The position numbers were made by a program, and so were the translations under genes. This document shows positions 1 to 9,735 of a DNA stretch of 64,000 bases, piece after piece (the first letter of the stretch is position 1; each line of letters opens with the position of its first letter). Source of the DNA: SAR92 clade bacterium (GTDB taxonomy: Bacteria > Pseudomonadota > Gammaproteobacteria > Pseudomonadales > Porticoccaceae); NCBI GenBank assembly GCA_014381985.1, contig JACNKP010000055.1, forward strand, positions 19,767 to 83,766. Reading direction: 5' to 3'. The notes under the pieces are model-generated. The model was not told the DNA's origin. It searched no databases and saw nothing but the letters and a program-made list of their open reading frames with translations.

Positions 1-1
1 T

Positions 2-397
2 GTGGTTAGCTCTGGTGGCGATATAGCCGCAAAAAGCGTGATGCCAACTTGGATTCTTTTACTCGGCGGTGCTGGTATCGTGTTTGGTCTGGCGACGTAT
101 GGCTATAAGGTAATGGGCACTATTGGACGAAAAATTACCGAACTAACCCCTAGTCGAGGCTTTGCTGCTGAGTTAGGCGCTGCGGCCACTGTCGTTTTTG
201 CTTCGGGAACTGGACTGCCAATTTCTACAACTCATACCCTAGTGGGAGCAGTTCTAGGCGTTGGACTTGCTCGTGGTATTGGCGCTTTGAATCTGCGTAT
301 GATTGGAGCAATCTTCCTATCATGGGTGGTTACCTTACCTGCTGGTGCCGGACTGGCGATTTTATTCTTCTTCTTCTTTAAAGGTGTGTTTAGCTAA
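2..397 (+). CDS. PiT-family inorganic phosphate permease, C-terminal part (cut by window edge)
   Basis: This is the last 131 residues of a low-affinity inorganic phosphate transporter of the PiT family, an inner-membrane symporter. The frame is open to the left edge, so the GTG at base 2 is not a real start. The C-terminal PiT repeat is recognisable from the stretch GTGLPISTTHTLVGAVLGVG at about residues 69-88, followed by a hydrophobic helix and a very short Phe-rich tail. Several further membrane segments can be seen before it. A hairpin terminator follows 27 bases after the stop. The missing N-terminal half carries the other family repeat, so coupling ion and exact family member cannot be judged here. 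Confidence 0.88.
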   Translation: MVSSGGDIAAKSVMPTWILLLGGAGIVFGLATYGYKVMGTIGRKITELTPSRGFAAELGAAATVVFASGTGLPISTTHTLVGAVLGVGLARGIGALNLRMIGAIFLSWVVTLPAGAGLAILFFFFFKGVFS

Positions 398-423
398 ACT
401 TGAAGAGAGTATTAAAATCCCTA

Positions 424-459
424 AAAAAGCCCTGTAGATATAAAACTGCGGGGCTTTTT
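424..459 (+). terminator. Rho-independent terminator after the phosphate permease
   Basis: Stem AAAAAGCCC (424-432) pairs with GGGCTTTTT (451-459) around an 18-base loop that can pair further at its base. The T-run is part of the 3' arm, and the A-run gives the same property on the other strand, so it can also serve the small minus-strand gene that ends at 468. Confidence 0.8.
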
Positions 460-467
460 AGTGGGCT

Positions 468-641
468 CTACTTATTGTTCTTTGCAGGCTTCGAGAAAAA
501 CACAAATGGAATGGCAAAAGGCCCTAACAGCACACCCGTCCAAACCCAAAAACGCACGTTAGCATGCCGCTCTTTCGCTATGGTATAGCAAATGTATGCG
601 CTGGCGAGAGTTCCTAGGATTACTACTGCAGGTAAAGGCAT
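468..641 (-). CDS. Small two-helix membrane protein, 57 aa
   Basis: A 57-codon reading frame runs from ATG at 641 to TAG at 468. The product starts MPLPAVVILGTLASAYICYT, giving a first hydrophobic helix. A short basic loop (AKERHANVRFW, about residues 22-32) follows, then a second helix containing GVLLGPFAIPFVFFSKP, and the tail is Lys/Asn-rich. The layout, with a charged loop before a Trp/Phe and a LGPFA-type motif, is typical of small inner-membrane proteins of unknown function in gammaproteobacteria. It lies between a bidirectional terminator and the MBL gene, on the same strand as the latter (37 bp downstream of its stop), so it may be the last gene of that unit. No strong Shine-Dalgarno sequence is visible. 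I do not know its function. Confidence 0.6.
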   Translation of the reverse strand: MPLPAVVILGTLASAYICYTIAKERHANVRFWVWTGVLLGPFAIPFVFFSKPAKNNK

Positions 642-678
642 ATCAAAGTCTCTATTTCACTATGGCTATTCAAAATTA

Positions 679-1608
679 CTATAGCCCTAAGCGCAGACCG
701 GTACTAGCTATATTAAAGCCTTGGGCTCGCACGGCTCTTGATTGCTCACTGTTTAGATTAAGTAATGGATTAGTATGGTTCATATGAATGAACCATACCT
801 TAGCTCGCTGCTGCGTGGATAGCCCTGATAACGCAGCGATGGTTTCGGTGACAAAAGGGTGAGGTATTTTAGACATGTCTCGCCCTGGTAGCTCTCCATT
901 ATCATAAAATGTAGCGTCGATTAGAGCGTAATCTGAGGCCTGTATTTGCGCTGCAATATCTTTTTCCCATTGAGACCATTTGTTAATATCAGGTATGAAA
1001 AGTGCCGTTTTGTTAGGTCCTTTTATTGAGAATCCCACTGTTTCTGAAAACTCATCTCGGTGAGGCACTATAAAAGGCGTTACTGTAATATTATCTAACG
1101 GAACCGCTGCATGATTACGAAGCGGCTGCAAGGTTATATTATTTAAACTGACTAGTTGACTCCATGGACCATTATTCATCAGATATTGCTGCATCTTTGG
1201 CATCACATAGACAGGTACTTGATCGGCTCCGATGACTTCCCGCCCCAAATACATGAGTCCCGTGTAATGACCAATATGCGCATGGGTGACAAAAATTCCA
1301 TCTAATTTAAATTCACCTGTAGGCGCCTCTCGCTCTAACATCAAAAGCTGTTCTGGAAAGTTGGGCGTGGCCTCAAACATGTATTTATTTTTACTTGCAG
1401 GATTAATTAAGGCTAGTGATGTAGCACCAATTTTTGTCTCGGGATTGTCCCACCCTGGCATGCAGTGCGATTTATAACAACCTGCCTGAGGGAAACCAGC
1501 ATCTTGAGCAACACCAAGAACGTAGAGGTAAGGCGCCTCGCCCGCGGCCGTTGGAAAAGTGGCTGCTGACGCTAGCAAAACGATAAGTGCTTTTAATAAT
1601 ATGGTCAT
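679..1608 (-). CDS. Secreted PqqB-like metallo-beta-lactamase-fold hydrolase
   Basis: The 309-aa product has a signal peptide (MTILLKALIVLLASAATFPT, then AAGEAP) and an MBL fold that resembles PqqB, with VLGVAQDAGFPQAGC near residues 30-44. The metal motif is THAHIGH at 108-114. The usual HxHxDH aspartate is replaced by Gly, so the second metal site should be altered. Another metal-ligand candidate is HRDEFSE in the middle of the protein. I chose the ATG at 1608 over the one at 1632 because a GGGA ribosome site lies seven bases upstream and the signal peptide then starts cleanly. It follows the fatty-acid-hydroxylase gene by 42 bp. No other PQQ biosynthesis gene is in the window, so a role in PQQ synthesis is not supported; it may be a periplasmic hydrolase of unknown substrate. 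Confidence 0.72.
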   Translation of the reverse strand: MTILLKALIVLLASAATFPTAAGEAPYLYVLGVAQDAGFPQAGCYKSHCMPGWDNPETKIGATSLALINPASKNKYMFEATPNFPEQLLMLEREAPTGEFKLDGIFVTHAHIGHYTGLMYLGREVIGADQVPVYVMPKMQQYLMNNGPWSQLVSLNNITLQPLRNHAAVPLDNITVTPFIVPHRDEFSETVGFSIKGPNKTALFIPDINKWSQWEKDIAAQIQASDYALIDATFYDNGELPGRDMSKIPHPFVTETIAALSGLSTQQRAKVWFIHMNHTNPLLNLNSEQSRAVRAQGFNIASTGLRLGL

Positions 1609-1650
1609 TAGGTCGTCCCGTAAGTGGGTCATAAGGGATCATTCAAATAG

Positions 1651-2508
1651 CTAGAGCTTGTTGATAGCCGTCATTTTTCTTCTCGGTAACCAGCCTGGTG
1701 GTCCAAAAATATAGCCTACGATTTCGTAAAATGACTGCGCTTGTTGAATATCACTAGCCATTGCAGCCCACGTGTGGAAGGTTATTATAAACGGATTATT
1801 AGTGTTTAGGTTTTTTACTAGCCCAAAGATAACAGGTGCCTGCTCTTTAGTGTAGGTGCCAAAAAGGCGATCCCAAAATATAAATAAATTACCGTAATTA
1901 CGGTCTATGTACTCAAGGTTGGTGCCGTGATGGACTCGATGTGTCGAAGGCGTATTAAAAATTCTGTCCAGCCACCCAAGCTTACCAATCCATTGCGTAT
2001 GACCAACTACTCCCCATAGTCTTGAGCATATCGCCGCGACTAAGGTAAAACTAGGATCAAACCCAACCAACGGCATGACCATGAAAAAAGGCGCTTTTGA
2101 AATAGGCCCGAACCAAGCTTGACGGAAAGCGACAGTGAAATTCATTTCGATACTGGAGTGGTGATTCATATGGACCGCCCACAAGATTCTTACTCTGTGA
2201 GAAGCACGATGATACCAATAAAAAATAAAATCTATCGCTACAAAAGTGATGACCCAAACCTGCCAAGGCGCTAAGACCTCGTTAAGGGTAAAAAGTCTAA
2301 AGTGATAAAGGTAAAAAGAAAAGCCAAGGGTAGTGCCCTGTATTGCAACCGAGGTAAGTATATTACCGAAAAGCAGGCCAATTGTTCCCCCAGTATCGCC
2401 AAGCTCATAGAAACCGAGACTTTTTCGCGCTGAAGTCATAGCCTCAATAAAAATAAGGGATAAAATAAGTGGTACCCCTACGGCATAGACTGTTGTTGTC
2501 ATCAACAT
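1651..2508 (-). CDS. Sterol desaturase / fatty acid hydroxylase superfamily membrane protein
   Basis: The 285-aa integral membrane protein carries the three histidine clusters of the fatty acid hydroxylase superfamily: HRASH (100-104), HMNHH (113-117) and HRVHH (190-194), with an extra His at 170. These bind a di-iron centre that hydroxylates or desaturates lipid substrates. Hydrophobic helices lie at about 8-25, 45-70, 82-100 and 138-165. The ATG at 2508 has a GGGGAAAG ribosome site about ten bases upstream; a second ATG lies two codons in. The gene probably forms an operon with the downstream secreted MBL-fold protein. The substrate cannot be told from sequence; alkylglycerol-type or sterol-like lipids are possible for this superfamily. 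Confidence 0.82.
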   Translation of the reverse strand: MLMTTTVYAVGVPLILSLIFIEAMTSARKSLGFYELGDTGGTIGLLFGNILTSVAIQGTTLGFSFYLYHFRLFTLNEVLAPWQVWVITFVAIDFIFYWYHRASHRVRILWAVHMNHHSSIEMNFTVAFRQAWFGPISKAPFFMVMPLVGFDPSFTLVAAICSRLWGVVGHTQWIGKLGWLDRIFNTPSTHRVHHGTNLEYIDRNYGNLFIFWDRLFGTYTKEQAPVIFGLVKNLNTNNPFIITFHTWAAMASDIQQAQSFYEIVGYIFGPPGWLPRRKMTAINKL

Positions 2509-2658
2509 TAATTATCTTTCCCCTAGATTTTAAGCGCTGCGTTTAAGTCTAAACGACTAGGAATAGATTATATAATGGCGCGAGAGATTTTTTAGCACTT
2601 TAAAATGTAGACGATCAAGTACTAAAGGGGCGATGAGCACTCAAAGCATGAGATTATA

Positions 2659-3618
2659 TTAAGAGTAAATTTTGAACTGTGGTTTGGTCACGTCGAGCGT
2701 TGATACCTTAACCGCAAGGGAGTCTCTACCCGCGTTCTTGGCTGCACAAAGTAGATTATTTGCCTCCAAAAGCAAATTTTCAGGTTTATTGTTTTTATCT
2801 GGATAAATTTCTATAAGGCCAATGCTTAAGGTTAAAATTGGTCTGGTTTTAGCGTTTTCATTGGGAAGGTTTAAATCACGTATATGTTTCAACATCTTTA
2901 ACATTAAAGCTCGTGCGCCATTCTTTTCAGTATTCCCTAGCAATATGGCAAACTCATCCCCACCATACCTAGCGCAAATATCATCTGGCCGATTGACTGA
3001 CCTTGATAAAATATCAGCTAAGGACTTTAAATAAAGGTCACCAACGGCGAGGCCATAGCTATCATTTATCTTTTTAAAATGATCGACGTCAATCATCGCC
3101 AAAGATATTGGCGTTTTCATTCTGACCGCTCGCACCCATTGCTTATCTAAAAACTCCCCAAACACCCTTCGATTTGGAAGCCCAGTCACATCATCTACCG
3201 AGGAAAGCTTTAAAACCTCCTCCTCTGCCAGTTTTTGCTGTGTGATGTCTCGATGGGAAATAACTAAGAACTGTTTGCCCGACAAGACAAATTGGCTCAC
3301 CCTCATCATAAACCACCTCTCAGCTGAAGGGCTATGACAAGGGTATTCCAGATAATAAAGGTCTTGCTCGGCTCGGGACACCTTTCGTATTCCGCTCGCA
3401 GCTCTGAGAGCGAAAGAATCGCCTTCTTCCCCAGCGTCATCGCAAACCTTAAGATAATTAACACCGCTCCAGCCGCCATACTCAAACCAAGGTTCGACTC
3501 GACCTAGAGCGTCCCAGCTATGATTTGAAAACTGGATATCCCCGTCGGAATCTATGACTACAATACCTTCAGACGCCGTATCCAGCACTGCTTTTACAAA
3601 ACCGTATGATTCAATCAC
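2659..3618 (-). CDS. PAS-GGDEF diguanylate cyclase
   Basis: The 319-aa product has a PAS domain (about residues 8-125) and a GGDEF domain (about 135-300). It should make cyclic di-GMP from two GTP. The active site RYGGDEF is intact, and an RPDD inhibitory (I) site lies exactly five residues before GGDEF, so product inhibition is likely. The domain starts with the common SSVDDVTGLPNRR linker. There are no membrane segments, so sensing is cytoplasmic. The GTG start at 3618 has an AAGGG ribosome site seven bases upstream. It is monocistronic by layout: 150 bp separate it from the hydroxylase gene downstream, and a 590-bp gap lies upstream. The PAS ligand cannot be predicted. Confidence 0.9.
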   Translation of the reverse strand: MIESYGFVKAVLDTASEGIVVIDSDGDIQFSNHSWDALGRVEPWFEYGGWSGVNYLKVCDDAGEEGDSFALRAASGIRKVSRAEQDLYYLEYPCHSPSAERWFMMRVSQFVLSGKQFLVISHRDITQQKLAEEEVLKLSSVDDVTGLPNRRVFGEFLDKQWVRAVRMKTPISLAMIDVDHFKKINDSYGLAVGDLYLKSLADILSRSVNRPDDICARYGGDEFAILLGNTEKNGARALMLKMLKHIRDLNLPNENAKTRPILTLSIGLIEIYPDKNNKPENLLLEANNLLCAAKNAGRDSLAVKVSTLDVTKPQFKIYS

Positions 3619-3931
3619 GAGTAAACCCTTAAATATACTTTATTGATGCTACTTATTATTCATCATCCTAAGGTTCCTCAAAATACAATAACTAGAAAGG
3701 CACCTCATACTGACATAGCTAAATGCTTATAAGATTCAACAAACGCTACGCCAAATCTCTAAGCTTCTTTTTGCTTTATTATACTATTATGAATAGATAT
3801 TCATACTGCCTAATTTAGCGAGCATGCCATTAAGCAGGGATAATTTATTGCAAGCACTCTTAATAGTCGAGTCAAATTACATAGAATCAGCTAACCACCG
3901 GCATCACGTCTTAAATTTGAAGAGATGGTGC
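3619..3931. other. Gap without recognisable gene upstream of the diguanylate cyclase
   Basis: This AT-rich stretch presumably carries the promoter of the minus-strand diguanylate cyclase. I see no convincing reading frame, RNA gene or repeat in it. A short inverted repeat GTGCT-TAG-AGCAC at 3928-3940 lies at its edge. Confidence 0.4.
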
Positions 3932-4172
3932 TTAGAGCACTAATGGCTCTTTCCCCAGAGTTTCTTTGCCACACGGCACGGGGTACGTGTGACTAGGGCT
4001 AGTTGGATCAAATATTGCAGCTGGAGTGCTGCCGAGCGAACCATAAAAATTTATCTGAAATGTTTGTGCTTCGATCTGATCTACCAGTTGAGACCGGGCT
4101 AAAGGTAATCATCCCGCCAACTGGTGGCTTATCAGGATCAATGCGGCTGTTTAAAAAACGTTAAAGTCCCTG
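3932..4172 (-). pseudogene. Possible remnant of a decayed gene
   Basis: Two minus-strand frames read like protein but are offset. One frame (from about 4172) gives SRIDPDKPPVGGMITFSPVS. The neighbouring frame, open for 58 codons to a TAA at 3932, gives LVDQIEAQTFQINFYGSLGS followed by TPAAIFDPTSPSHTYPVPCG and ends GKEPLVL. No start codon with a ribosome site is seen, and the N-terminal part is missing because the aldolase gene ends at 4209. The most likely reading is a frameshifted 3' remnant of a lost gene. Chance composition is the alternative. I do not recognise the family. Confidence 0.28.
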
Positions 4173-4208
4173 CCGCATAGTAGGTAATATCGAAACCAAA
4201 CCTCAAAA

Positions 4209-5273
4209 TTAGTTAATCTTAGGGTCTAGCTCGCCGCTTTGATAACGCGTGGTCATAGCATCTAAACTAAGTGCTCGAATTTTCGAAGCATTACCCGCGG
4301 TTGAAAACGCCTCGTAGCGTGCAGTCGCTATATCCTGCATAGCTGTAATAGTTTCTTTTAGGTAGGCGCGAGGATCAAAGGCGCTAGGATTTTCCGCTAA
4401 GAAACGGCGGACTGCACCAGTCGATGCCAAACGCAGGTCAGTGTCGATATTGATCTTTCGCACGCCGTGCTTAATACCTTCGCAAATTTGATCAACGGGA
4501 ACGCCATAGGTTTCAGGAATCTCTCCACCGTGCTGATTGATTATCGCCAGCCACTCTTGAGGGACTGAAGAAGACCCATGCATTACCAAGTGAGTGTCTG
4601 GGATACGCTGATGAATGGCCCTTATTCGATCAATAGCAAGAATATCTCCAGTGGGAGGTCGACTGAACTTGTAGGCTCCATGGGACGTACCGCAGGCAAT
4701 AGCCAAAGTGTCGACCTGGGTTTTGGCAACAAAATCCGCAGCCTCTTCGGGGTCGGTTAACATTTGCTCTTGGGTCAGCGTCCCTTCAGCTCCGACACCG
4801 TCTTCTTCACCCGCTTGGCCTGTTTCTAATGAACCCAGACAACCTAGCTCACCCTCGACAGAAACGCCGCAGGCATGCGCCATCTCAACGGTGCGACGTG
4901 TTACATCAACATTGTAGCCATAATTTGAGGGCGTTTTGCCATCTTCTTCAAGCGATCCATCCATCATTACCGAGGTAAATCCAAGCTGAATAGAGCGCTG
5001 ACAAATAGCTGGGCTGGTGCCGTGGTCTTGGTGCATGCACACAGGGATATGTGGCCATTCTTCAACGGCGGCCTGAATTAAATGACGTAAAAAAGGTGCT
5101 CCCGCATATTTGCGCGCGCCTGCGGAGGCTTGCACAATGACTGGGCTATCTGTCTGATCTGCGGCCATCATAATGGCTCGCATCTGCTCAAGATTATTAA
5201 CGTTAAATGCAGGTACGCCGTAGTTATATTCTGCTGCGTGATCAAGCATCTGTCGTAGTGAAATAAGTGCCAT
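4209..5273 (-). CDS. fba: Class II fructose-bisphosphate aldolase
   Basis: The 354-aa zinc aldolase interconverts fructose 1,6-bisphosphate with dihydroxyacetone phosphate and glyceraldehyde 3-phosphate. Visible family marks are the N-terminal [12 protein letters not shown], the zinc-binding and catalytic region CMHQDHGTS (about 79-87), the loop [11 protein letters not shown], and ACGTSHG with MHGSSSVP for phosphate binding. The sequence is of the Calvin-type subgroup (about 350 aa, with a long C-terminal helix region). ATG at 5273 follows an AAGGAC ribosome site. It is the last gene of the tkt-epd-pgk-fba series, separated from pgk by 65 bp. Confidence 0.97.
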   Translation of the reverse strand: MALISLRQMLDHAAEYNYGVPAFNVNNLEQMRAIMMAADQTDSPVIVQASAGARKYAGAPFLRHLIQAAVEEWPHIPVCMHQDHGTSPAICQRSIQLGFTSVMMDGSLEEDGKTPSNYGYNVDVTRRTVEMAHACGVSVEGELGCLGSLETGQAGEEDGVGAEGTLTQEQMLTDPEEAADFVAKTQVDTLAIACGTSHGAYKFSRPPTGDILAIDRIRAIHQRIPDTHLVMHGSSSVPQEWLAIINQHGGEIPETYGVPVDQICEGIKHGVRKINIDTDLRLASTGAVRRFLAENPSAFDPRAYLKETITAMQDIATARYEAFSTAGNASKIRALSLDAMTTRYQSGELDPKIN

Positions 5274-5338
5274 AGCTAATGTCCTTTTTAACTTGTTTAT
5301 CTAATATAGTTATAGATGTAAATCCGGTAATGTAAAAG

Positions 5339-6502
5339 CTAACCTTTGGCCCGCTGCTCAAGAATAGTGACCGCTGGTAGTTCCTTGCCTTCAACATACT
5401 CTAAAAATGCTCCTCCGCCAGTTGAAATATACGATATTTTATCGGCTATAGCATATTTATCTACTGCAGCTAGAGTATCTCCACCGCCAGCAATGGAGAA
5501 TCCGTTACTTGCTGCAATAGCATTAGCTAAGGTTTCCGTGCCACCACCGAATTGCGCAAACTCAAAAACGCCTACTGGCCCATTCCAAATAATAGTCCCC
5601 ATCGACACCATCAACTTTGCCAACTGGTCTGCGGTTTGAGGCCCTATATCAAAAATCATGTCATCGTCGGCCACCTCATCAACTAACTTCACGACGGCCT
5701 CCGCAGACTCGGAGAATACTTTACCAACAACCACATCTGTCGGCAGTGGAATGTTTGTCTTTGCCATTAGGGCTTGAGCCGCCGGTATTAAATCTGGCTC
5801 ATAGAGGGACTTACCAACCGGTTTTCCCGCTGCTGCTAAAAATGTGTTGGCGATACCTCCGCCTACAATTAACTGGTCGACCTTATCTGCTAAATTCTCT
5901 AACACCATTAGTTTGGTAGACACTTTAGATCCACCAACAATGGCCGCAATCGGCTTTTTAGGAGTCGCAAGTGCATGAGCTAGAGCGTCAAGCTCCTTAG
6001 CCAGCAGCGGACCAGCGCAGGCAATCGGCGCATATTTAGCGACACCATGCGTTGATGCCTGTGCCCGGTGCGCTGTACCAAAGGCGTCCATGACGAAAAT
6101 ATCACATAGCTCGGCGTAGGCCTTGGCTAGATCGTCGTCATTATCTTTTTCACCCTTATTAAAGCGAACATTTTCTAGCATAACCACCTCGCTGCCTGTC
6201 AGGTCGATGCCTTCACGCCAATGTTCCACCAGATTAACCGGCTTCCCGAGTTGCTCGCTCATAAATTGCGCAACTGGCTCTAGACTATGCTCTGAGGTTA
6301 CCGATCCTTCACTGGGCCTACCTAAGTGAGACATTACAATAACCTTAGCGCCTGCCTGCAGGGCCAATCTAATTGTTGGTAAGCTTGCCTTTATTCGGGC
6401 CGCGCTAGTCACTTGACCATCTTTAATTGGCACATTTAGATCTTGGCGAATCAACACTCGACGATCAGTTAGATCTAGGTCCGTCATTAACTTCAAGGTC
6501 AT
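5339..6502 (-). CDS. pgk: Phosphoglycerate kinase
   Basis: The 387-aa cytosolic kinase transfers phosphate between 1,3-bisphosphoglycerate and ADP. The signature [12 protein letters not shown] lies near residue 14, with MSHLGRP and the basic patch at about 58-64. The nucleotide-binding Gly loops are [11 protein letters not shown] (about 188-198) and [14 protein letters not shown] near the C-terminus. Length is normal for bacterial PGK. The ATG at 6502 has AGGA nine bases upstream; the N-terminus [11 protein letters not shown] resembles other gammaproteobacterial PGKs. It lies 44 bp after epd and 65 bp before fba. Confidence 0.97.
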   Translation of the reverse strand: MTLKLMTDLDLTDRRVLIRQDLNVPIKDGQVTSAARIKASLPTIRLALQAGAKVIVMSHLGRPSEGSVTSEHSLEPVAQFMSEQLGKPVNLVEHWREGIDLTGSEVVMLENVRFNKGEKDNDDDLAKAYAELCDIFVMDAFGTAHRAQASTHGVAKYAPIACAGPLLAKELDALAHALATPKKPIAAIVGGSKVSTKLMVLENLADKVDQLIVGGGIANTFLAAAGKPVGKSLYEPDLIPAAQALMAKTNIPLPTDVVVGKVFSESAEAVVKLVDEVADDDMIFDIGPQTADQLAKLMVSMGTIIWNGPVGVFEFAQFGGGTETLANAIAASNGFSIAGGGDTLAAVDKYAIADKISYISTGGGAFLEYVEGKELPAVTILEQRAKG

Positions 6503-6546
6503 TCCCCTATTTCCTTTTGGGTGGATTCAATTTCACGGATCTCTAA

Positions 6547-7563
6547 TTAAAGCTGTCTTGCGCACCAATAGTGCAGCGTATCCAGCATGCGATTAGCATA
6601 ACCCCACTCGTTATCAAACCAAATGAGCACCTTAACCAATTTTTGCTGGCTAACACGTGTTTGGCTCGCATCGACAACGCCGCTGTGTGGGTCGTGGTTA
6701 AAATCGCAGGAAGCCAAAGGCTCTTCAGTATATCCAAGCACTCCTTGCAGTTCGCCCATCGCTGCTTCAGCTAAAGCAGTATTGACGGTCGCTGTATCAA
6801 CTGGAGTGTTCAACATCACCGACAAATCAATGGCCGACACATTAGCGGTTGGAACACGCATAGCCTGAGCTTGGAAGCGCCCCGTTAGCTCCGGTAGCAG
6901 GCGATCAATACCCAGTGCTAACCCTGTCTCTACTGGAATGATTGACTGCATTGAGCCTCGAGTTTTACGCAGATCTGTGTGGTGATAGGCGTCAATAACT
7001 GGCTGATCATTCATCGCAGAATGGATGGTCGTGATGACGCCGCCATCCACACCAAAGCAATCGTTAAGTACCTTTATTACTGGCACAACACAATTAGTGG
7101 AACAAGAGGCATTAGAAATAATCGTTTCCAAGCCATCGAGTATTTGGTGATTAACGCCATAAACAATAGTTGCGTCGACACTAGCCTCGGCGGGTTGCGA
7201 GAACAATACGCGCTTAGCCCCATTTGTTATATGTTGTTGGGCGGTCTCACGGTCAGAGAAGCTGCCGCTACATTCAAGAACCACATCAATATCCTGCTCG
7301 CGCCAAGGCAGTTGCCGCAAATCTTTATGATTAACTATCTGTATAGCATCGCCATTTACCGTCAGGGTGTGCTGATCTAATTCAACCGTGCCAGGAAACC
7401 TACCATGAGTAGAATCATAGCGGGTCAAATGAGCTATGGTTTTAGTTTCAGCCGGCTCATTGATGGCAACTACCTGAGCCCAATCACGGGCGCCAGACTC
7501 ATAGAGCGCACGCAATACCGAACGCCCTATGCGGCCATAGCCATTAATAGCAATACGTAACAT
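6547..7563 (-). CDS. epd: Erythrose-4-phosphate dehydrogenase (GAPDH family)
   Basis: The 338-aa product is a GAPDH-fold NAD enzyme. The Rossmann start is INGYGRIGR, the catalytic Cys is at 154 in SNASCSTNC, and the catalytic His at 181 is in TTIHSAM. Many features match E. coli Epd rather than GapA: RALYESG at the N-terminus, LPWRE near 85, [10 protein letters not shown] near 129, and CDFNHDPHS near the C-terminus. Epd oxidises erythrose 4-phosphate to 4-phosphoerythronate, the first step of pyridoxal phosphate synthesis by the DXP-dependent route. Its position between tkt, which makes erythrose 4-phosphate, and pgk is the classical one. The start overlaps the tkt stop by one base (TAATG). 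A residual glyceraldehyde-3-phosphate activity is possible. Confidence 0.88.
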   Translation of the reverse strand: MLRIAINGYGRIGRSVLRALYESGARDWAQVVAINEPAETKTIAHLTRYDSTHGRFPGTVELDQHTLTVNGDAIQIVNHKDLRQLPWREQDIDVVLECSGSFSDRETAQQHITNGAKRVLFSQPAEASVDATIVYGVNHQILDGLETIISNASCSTNCVVPVIKVLNDCFGVDGGVITTIHSAMNDQPVIDAYHHTDLRKTRGSMQSIIPVETGLALGIDRLLPELTGRFQAQAMRVPTANVSAIDLSVMLNTPVDTATVNTALAEAAMGELQGVLGYTEEPLASCDFNHDPHSGVVDASQTRVSQQKLVKVLIWFDNEWGYANRMLDTLHYWCARQL

Positions 7564-9557
7564 TAGCCAAGTGACTCCAAGACATTAGCGACCACATTCT
7601 CAACCGTGAAGCCAAACTCTTTCATAAGCACTCCGCCTGGCGCAGATTCGCCAAAGCTTCGCATGCCAACAATCCGGCCATCAATGCCAACGAACTTATG
7701 CCAATAGTCTGCATGTAGAGCTTCAACGGCGACTCTTGCCCTAACCGCAGGGATCAATACTGAATCACGATAGTCGACATCTTGAGCAGAAAAGATCTCC
7801 GCGCAGGGCATGGATACTACCCGCACTCGAACACCTTGCTTCCCCAATTGATCAGCTGCAGAGACTGCCAATTCAACTTCTGAGCCGGTCGCAATAATAA
7901 TAGCTTGAGGATCAGTACAATCTTGTAAAACGTAGCCGCCTTTGGCTATTGCCGCGACCTGTTGGCGTGTTCTTGGCATCGGCGCTAAACCCTGCCGACT
8001 AAATACTAACGCGCTGGGTCCCTGACGATTCTCAATGGCATTTTTCCAACATACCGCCGACTCCACCGTGTCACAAGGTCTCCACGTATTTAAGTTAGGC
8101 GTCGATCGAAGGGAGCTTAGCTGCTCAACAGGTTGGTGCGTTGGGCCGTCTTCTCCTAAACCAATAGAATCGTGTGTATAAACAAAAATACTCTGCTGTT
8201 TCATTATCGCCGCCATACGCACAGCATTACGCGCATATTCCATAAACATCAAGAAAGTGGCGCCATAATTAATGAATCCCCCGTGCAAGGCGATGCCATT
8301 CATCATCGCGCTCATTCCAAATTCACGAACACCGTAGTAAATGTAATTGCCGTCGGCATTTTCACTGCTAATGTCTTTTGATCCTGACCATATAGTGAGA
8401 TTTGACCCGGCCAAATCTGCCGAGCCACCCAGCAATTCAGGCAACATTGGACCATAAGCATTTAAGCAATTCTGTGATGCTTTTCGAGAGGCCACTTTTT
8501 CCATTTTGTCTTGGCACTCCTGAATATAAGCATCAGCTTTAGCGCTAAAGTCTACTGGAAGCTCTCCACTTGTTCGTCGCTCAAATTCAGCAGCTAAGTC
8601 AGGATGAGCATCTCGATAAGCATCTAATGTCGTAACCCAACCGCTCTGAGCCACAACGCCTTTGTCAATGGCATCCCATCCAGCGTAGTGATCTGTAGGT
8701 ATCTCAAACGGCTCGTGATCCCAACCTAACTGCTTTCGAGCTAAGATAATTTCGTCCGCACCGAGAGCTGCACCATGACAATCCTCTTTGCCCTGCTTGT
8801 TTGGCGAGCCAAACCCAATAATGGTTTTACAGCAGATCAATGTCGGTTTGGTTTTTTCGGCTCGAGCAAGCTCTATTGCCGCTTTAATAGCATCGCTGTC
8901 GTGACCATCGACATCAGCAACCACATGCCAGCCATAGGCTTCAAACCGAGCAGGCGTGTCATCACTAAACCAGCCCTCAACCTCACCGTCGATTGAAATT
9001 CCATTGTCATCATAGAATGCCGTTAATTTACCCAGCCCTAAGGTACCCGCCAGAGAACAAACCTCATGAGAAATGCCTTCCATCAGACAACCATCACCTA
9101 GAAAGGTGTAGGTTTGATGATCGACCACGTCATGCCCGGGTCGATTAAATTGCGCCGCCAGCACCTTCTCAGCTAAGGCCATGCCAATGGCATTAGCTAT
9201 GCCTTGGCCAAGAGGCCCAGTTGTTGTCTCTACCCCAGGGGCGTAACCATACTCAGGGTGTCCTGGCGTCTTTGAATGTAGCTGCCGAAAATTTTTCAAT
9301 TCTTCAATAGGCAAATCATATCCAGTGAGATGAAGTAGAGAATAGAGCAACATAGAGCCATGCCCATTGGACAATACAAACCGATCTCGATTAACCCACG
9401 CAGGATCAGATGGGTTATGTTTTAAATAGTCATTCCACAGCACTTCGGCAATATCTGCCATCCCCATTGGCGCACCTGGGTGTCCACTATTAGCTTGTTG
9501 CACAGCATCCATACTGAGCGCTCGAATAGCATTGGCAAGGTCTCTACGTGAGGCCAT
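7563..9557 (-). CDS. tkt: Transketolase
   Basis: The 664-aa thiamine-diphosphate enzyme moves two-carbon units between sugar phosphates in the pentose phosphate cycle. The N-terminal [20 protein letters not shown], the metal and cofactor motif GDGCLMEG (about 154-161), the conserved [19 protein letters not shown] region and the transketolase C-terminal domain are all present. Length matches E. coli TktA (663). ATG at 9557 has TAGGAG ten bases upstream. It is first in the tkt-epd-pgk-fba unit and is divergent from the SAM-cycle operon, sharing a 178-bp intergenic region that contains a palindrome. Confidence 0.97.
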   Translation of the reverse strand: MASRRDLANAIRALSMDAVQQANSGHPGAPMGMADIAEVLWNDYLKHNPSDPAWVNRDRFVLSNGHGSMLLYSLLHLTGYDLPIEELKNFRQLHSKTPGHPEYGYAPGVETTTGPLGQGIANAIGMALAEKVLAAQFNRPGHDVVDHQTYTFLGDGCLMEGISHEVCSLAGTLGLGKLTAFYDDNGISIDGEVEGWFSDDTPARFEAYGWHVVADVDGHDSDAIKAAIELARAEKTKPTLICCKTIIGFGSPNKQGKEDCHGAALGADEIILARKQLGWDHEPFEIPTDHYAGWDAIDKGVVAQSGWVTTLDAYRDAHPDLAAEFERRTSGELPVDFSAKADAYIQECQDKMEKVASRKASQNCLNAYGPMLPELLGGSADLAGSNLTIWSGSKDISSENADGNYIYYGVREFGMSAMMNGIALHGGFINYGATFLMFMEYARNAVRMAAIMKQQSIFVYTHDSIGLGEDGPTHQPVEQLSSLRSTPNLNTWRPCDTVESAVCWKNAIENRQGPSALVFSRQGLAPMPRTRQQVAAIAKGGYVLQDCTDPQAIIIATGSEVELAVSAADQLGKQGVRVRVVSMPCAEIFSAQDVDYRDSVLIPAVRARVAVEALHADYWHKFVGIDGRIVGMRSFGESAPGGVLMKEFGFTVENVVANVLESLG

Positions 9558-9687
9558 AGTACTTAACTCCTAAAGGGGGAAATTTGAACGATACATTGTC
9601 TCTCAGACAAGCATTTCAGTAAACCGATATTCGCTATTCATTAGCCTCTCACCGTCAATAAAGCCGCTGGTTTTTCGCTCTAATCAT

Positions 9688-9729
9688 TATATTAAAATAT
9701 TTTGATATATGATTAACCCATGATATAGT
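9688..9729 (+). promoter_or_regulatory. Palindromic operator overlapping the sahR promoter
   Basis: A 22-bp imperfect palindrome at 9688-9709 (TATATTAAAAT / ATTTTGATATA) has ten of eleven pairs matching. Its right arm contains a -35-like TTGATA (9702-9707). After a 16-bp spacer comes a -10-like TATAGT (9724-9729). The palindrome therefore covers the -35 element, as expected for repressor control by the adjacent ArsR-type protein. The left arm also overlaps TATAAT on the minus strand (9686-9691), which could belong to the transketolase promoter. That the regulator binds here is an inference. Confidence 0.55.
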
Positions 9730-9735
9730 GCGCAC

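Noticed and set aside
400..588. Plus-strand 62-codon frame after the phosphate permease
   Set aside because: It reads straight through the terminator and opposite the more convincing small membrane gene; no ribosome site or protein-like pattern.
5274..5338. HexR-like site between pgk and fba (TGTAAATCCGGTAATG)
   Set aside because: Only the left half matches; the right half is not the inverted repeat.
6979..7380. 133-codon plus-strand frame opposite epd
   Set aside because: Antisense shadow of a strongly conserved enzyme gene; no ribosome site and no recognised motifs.
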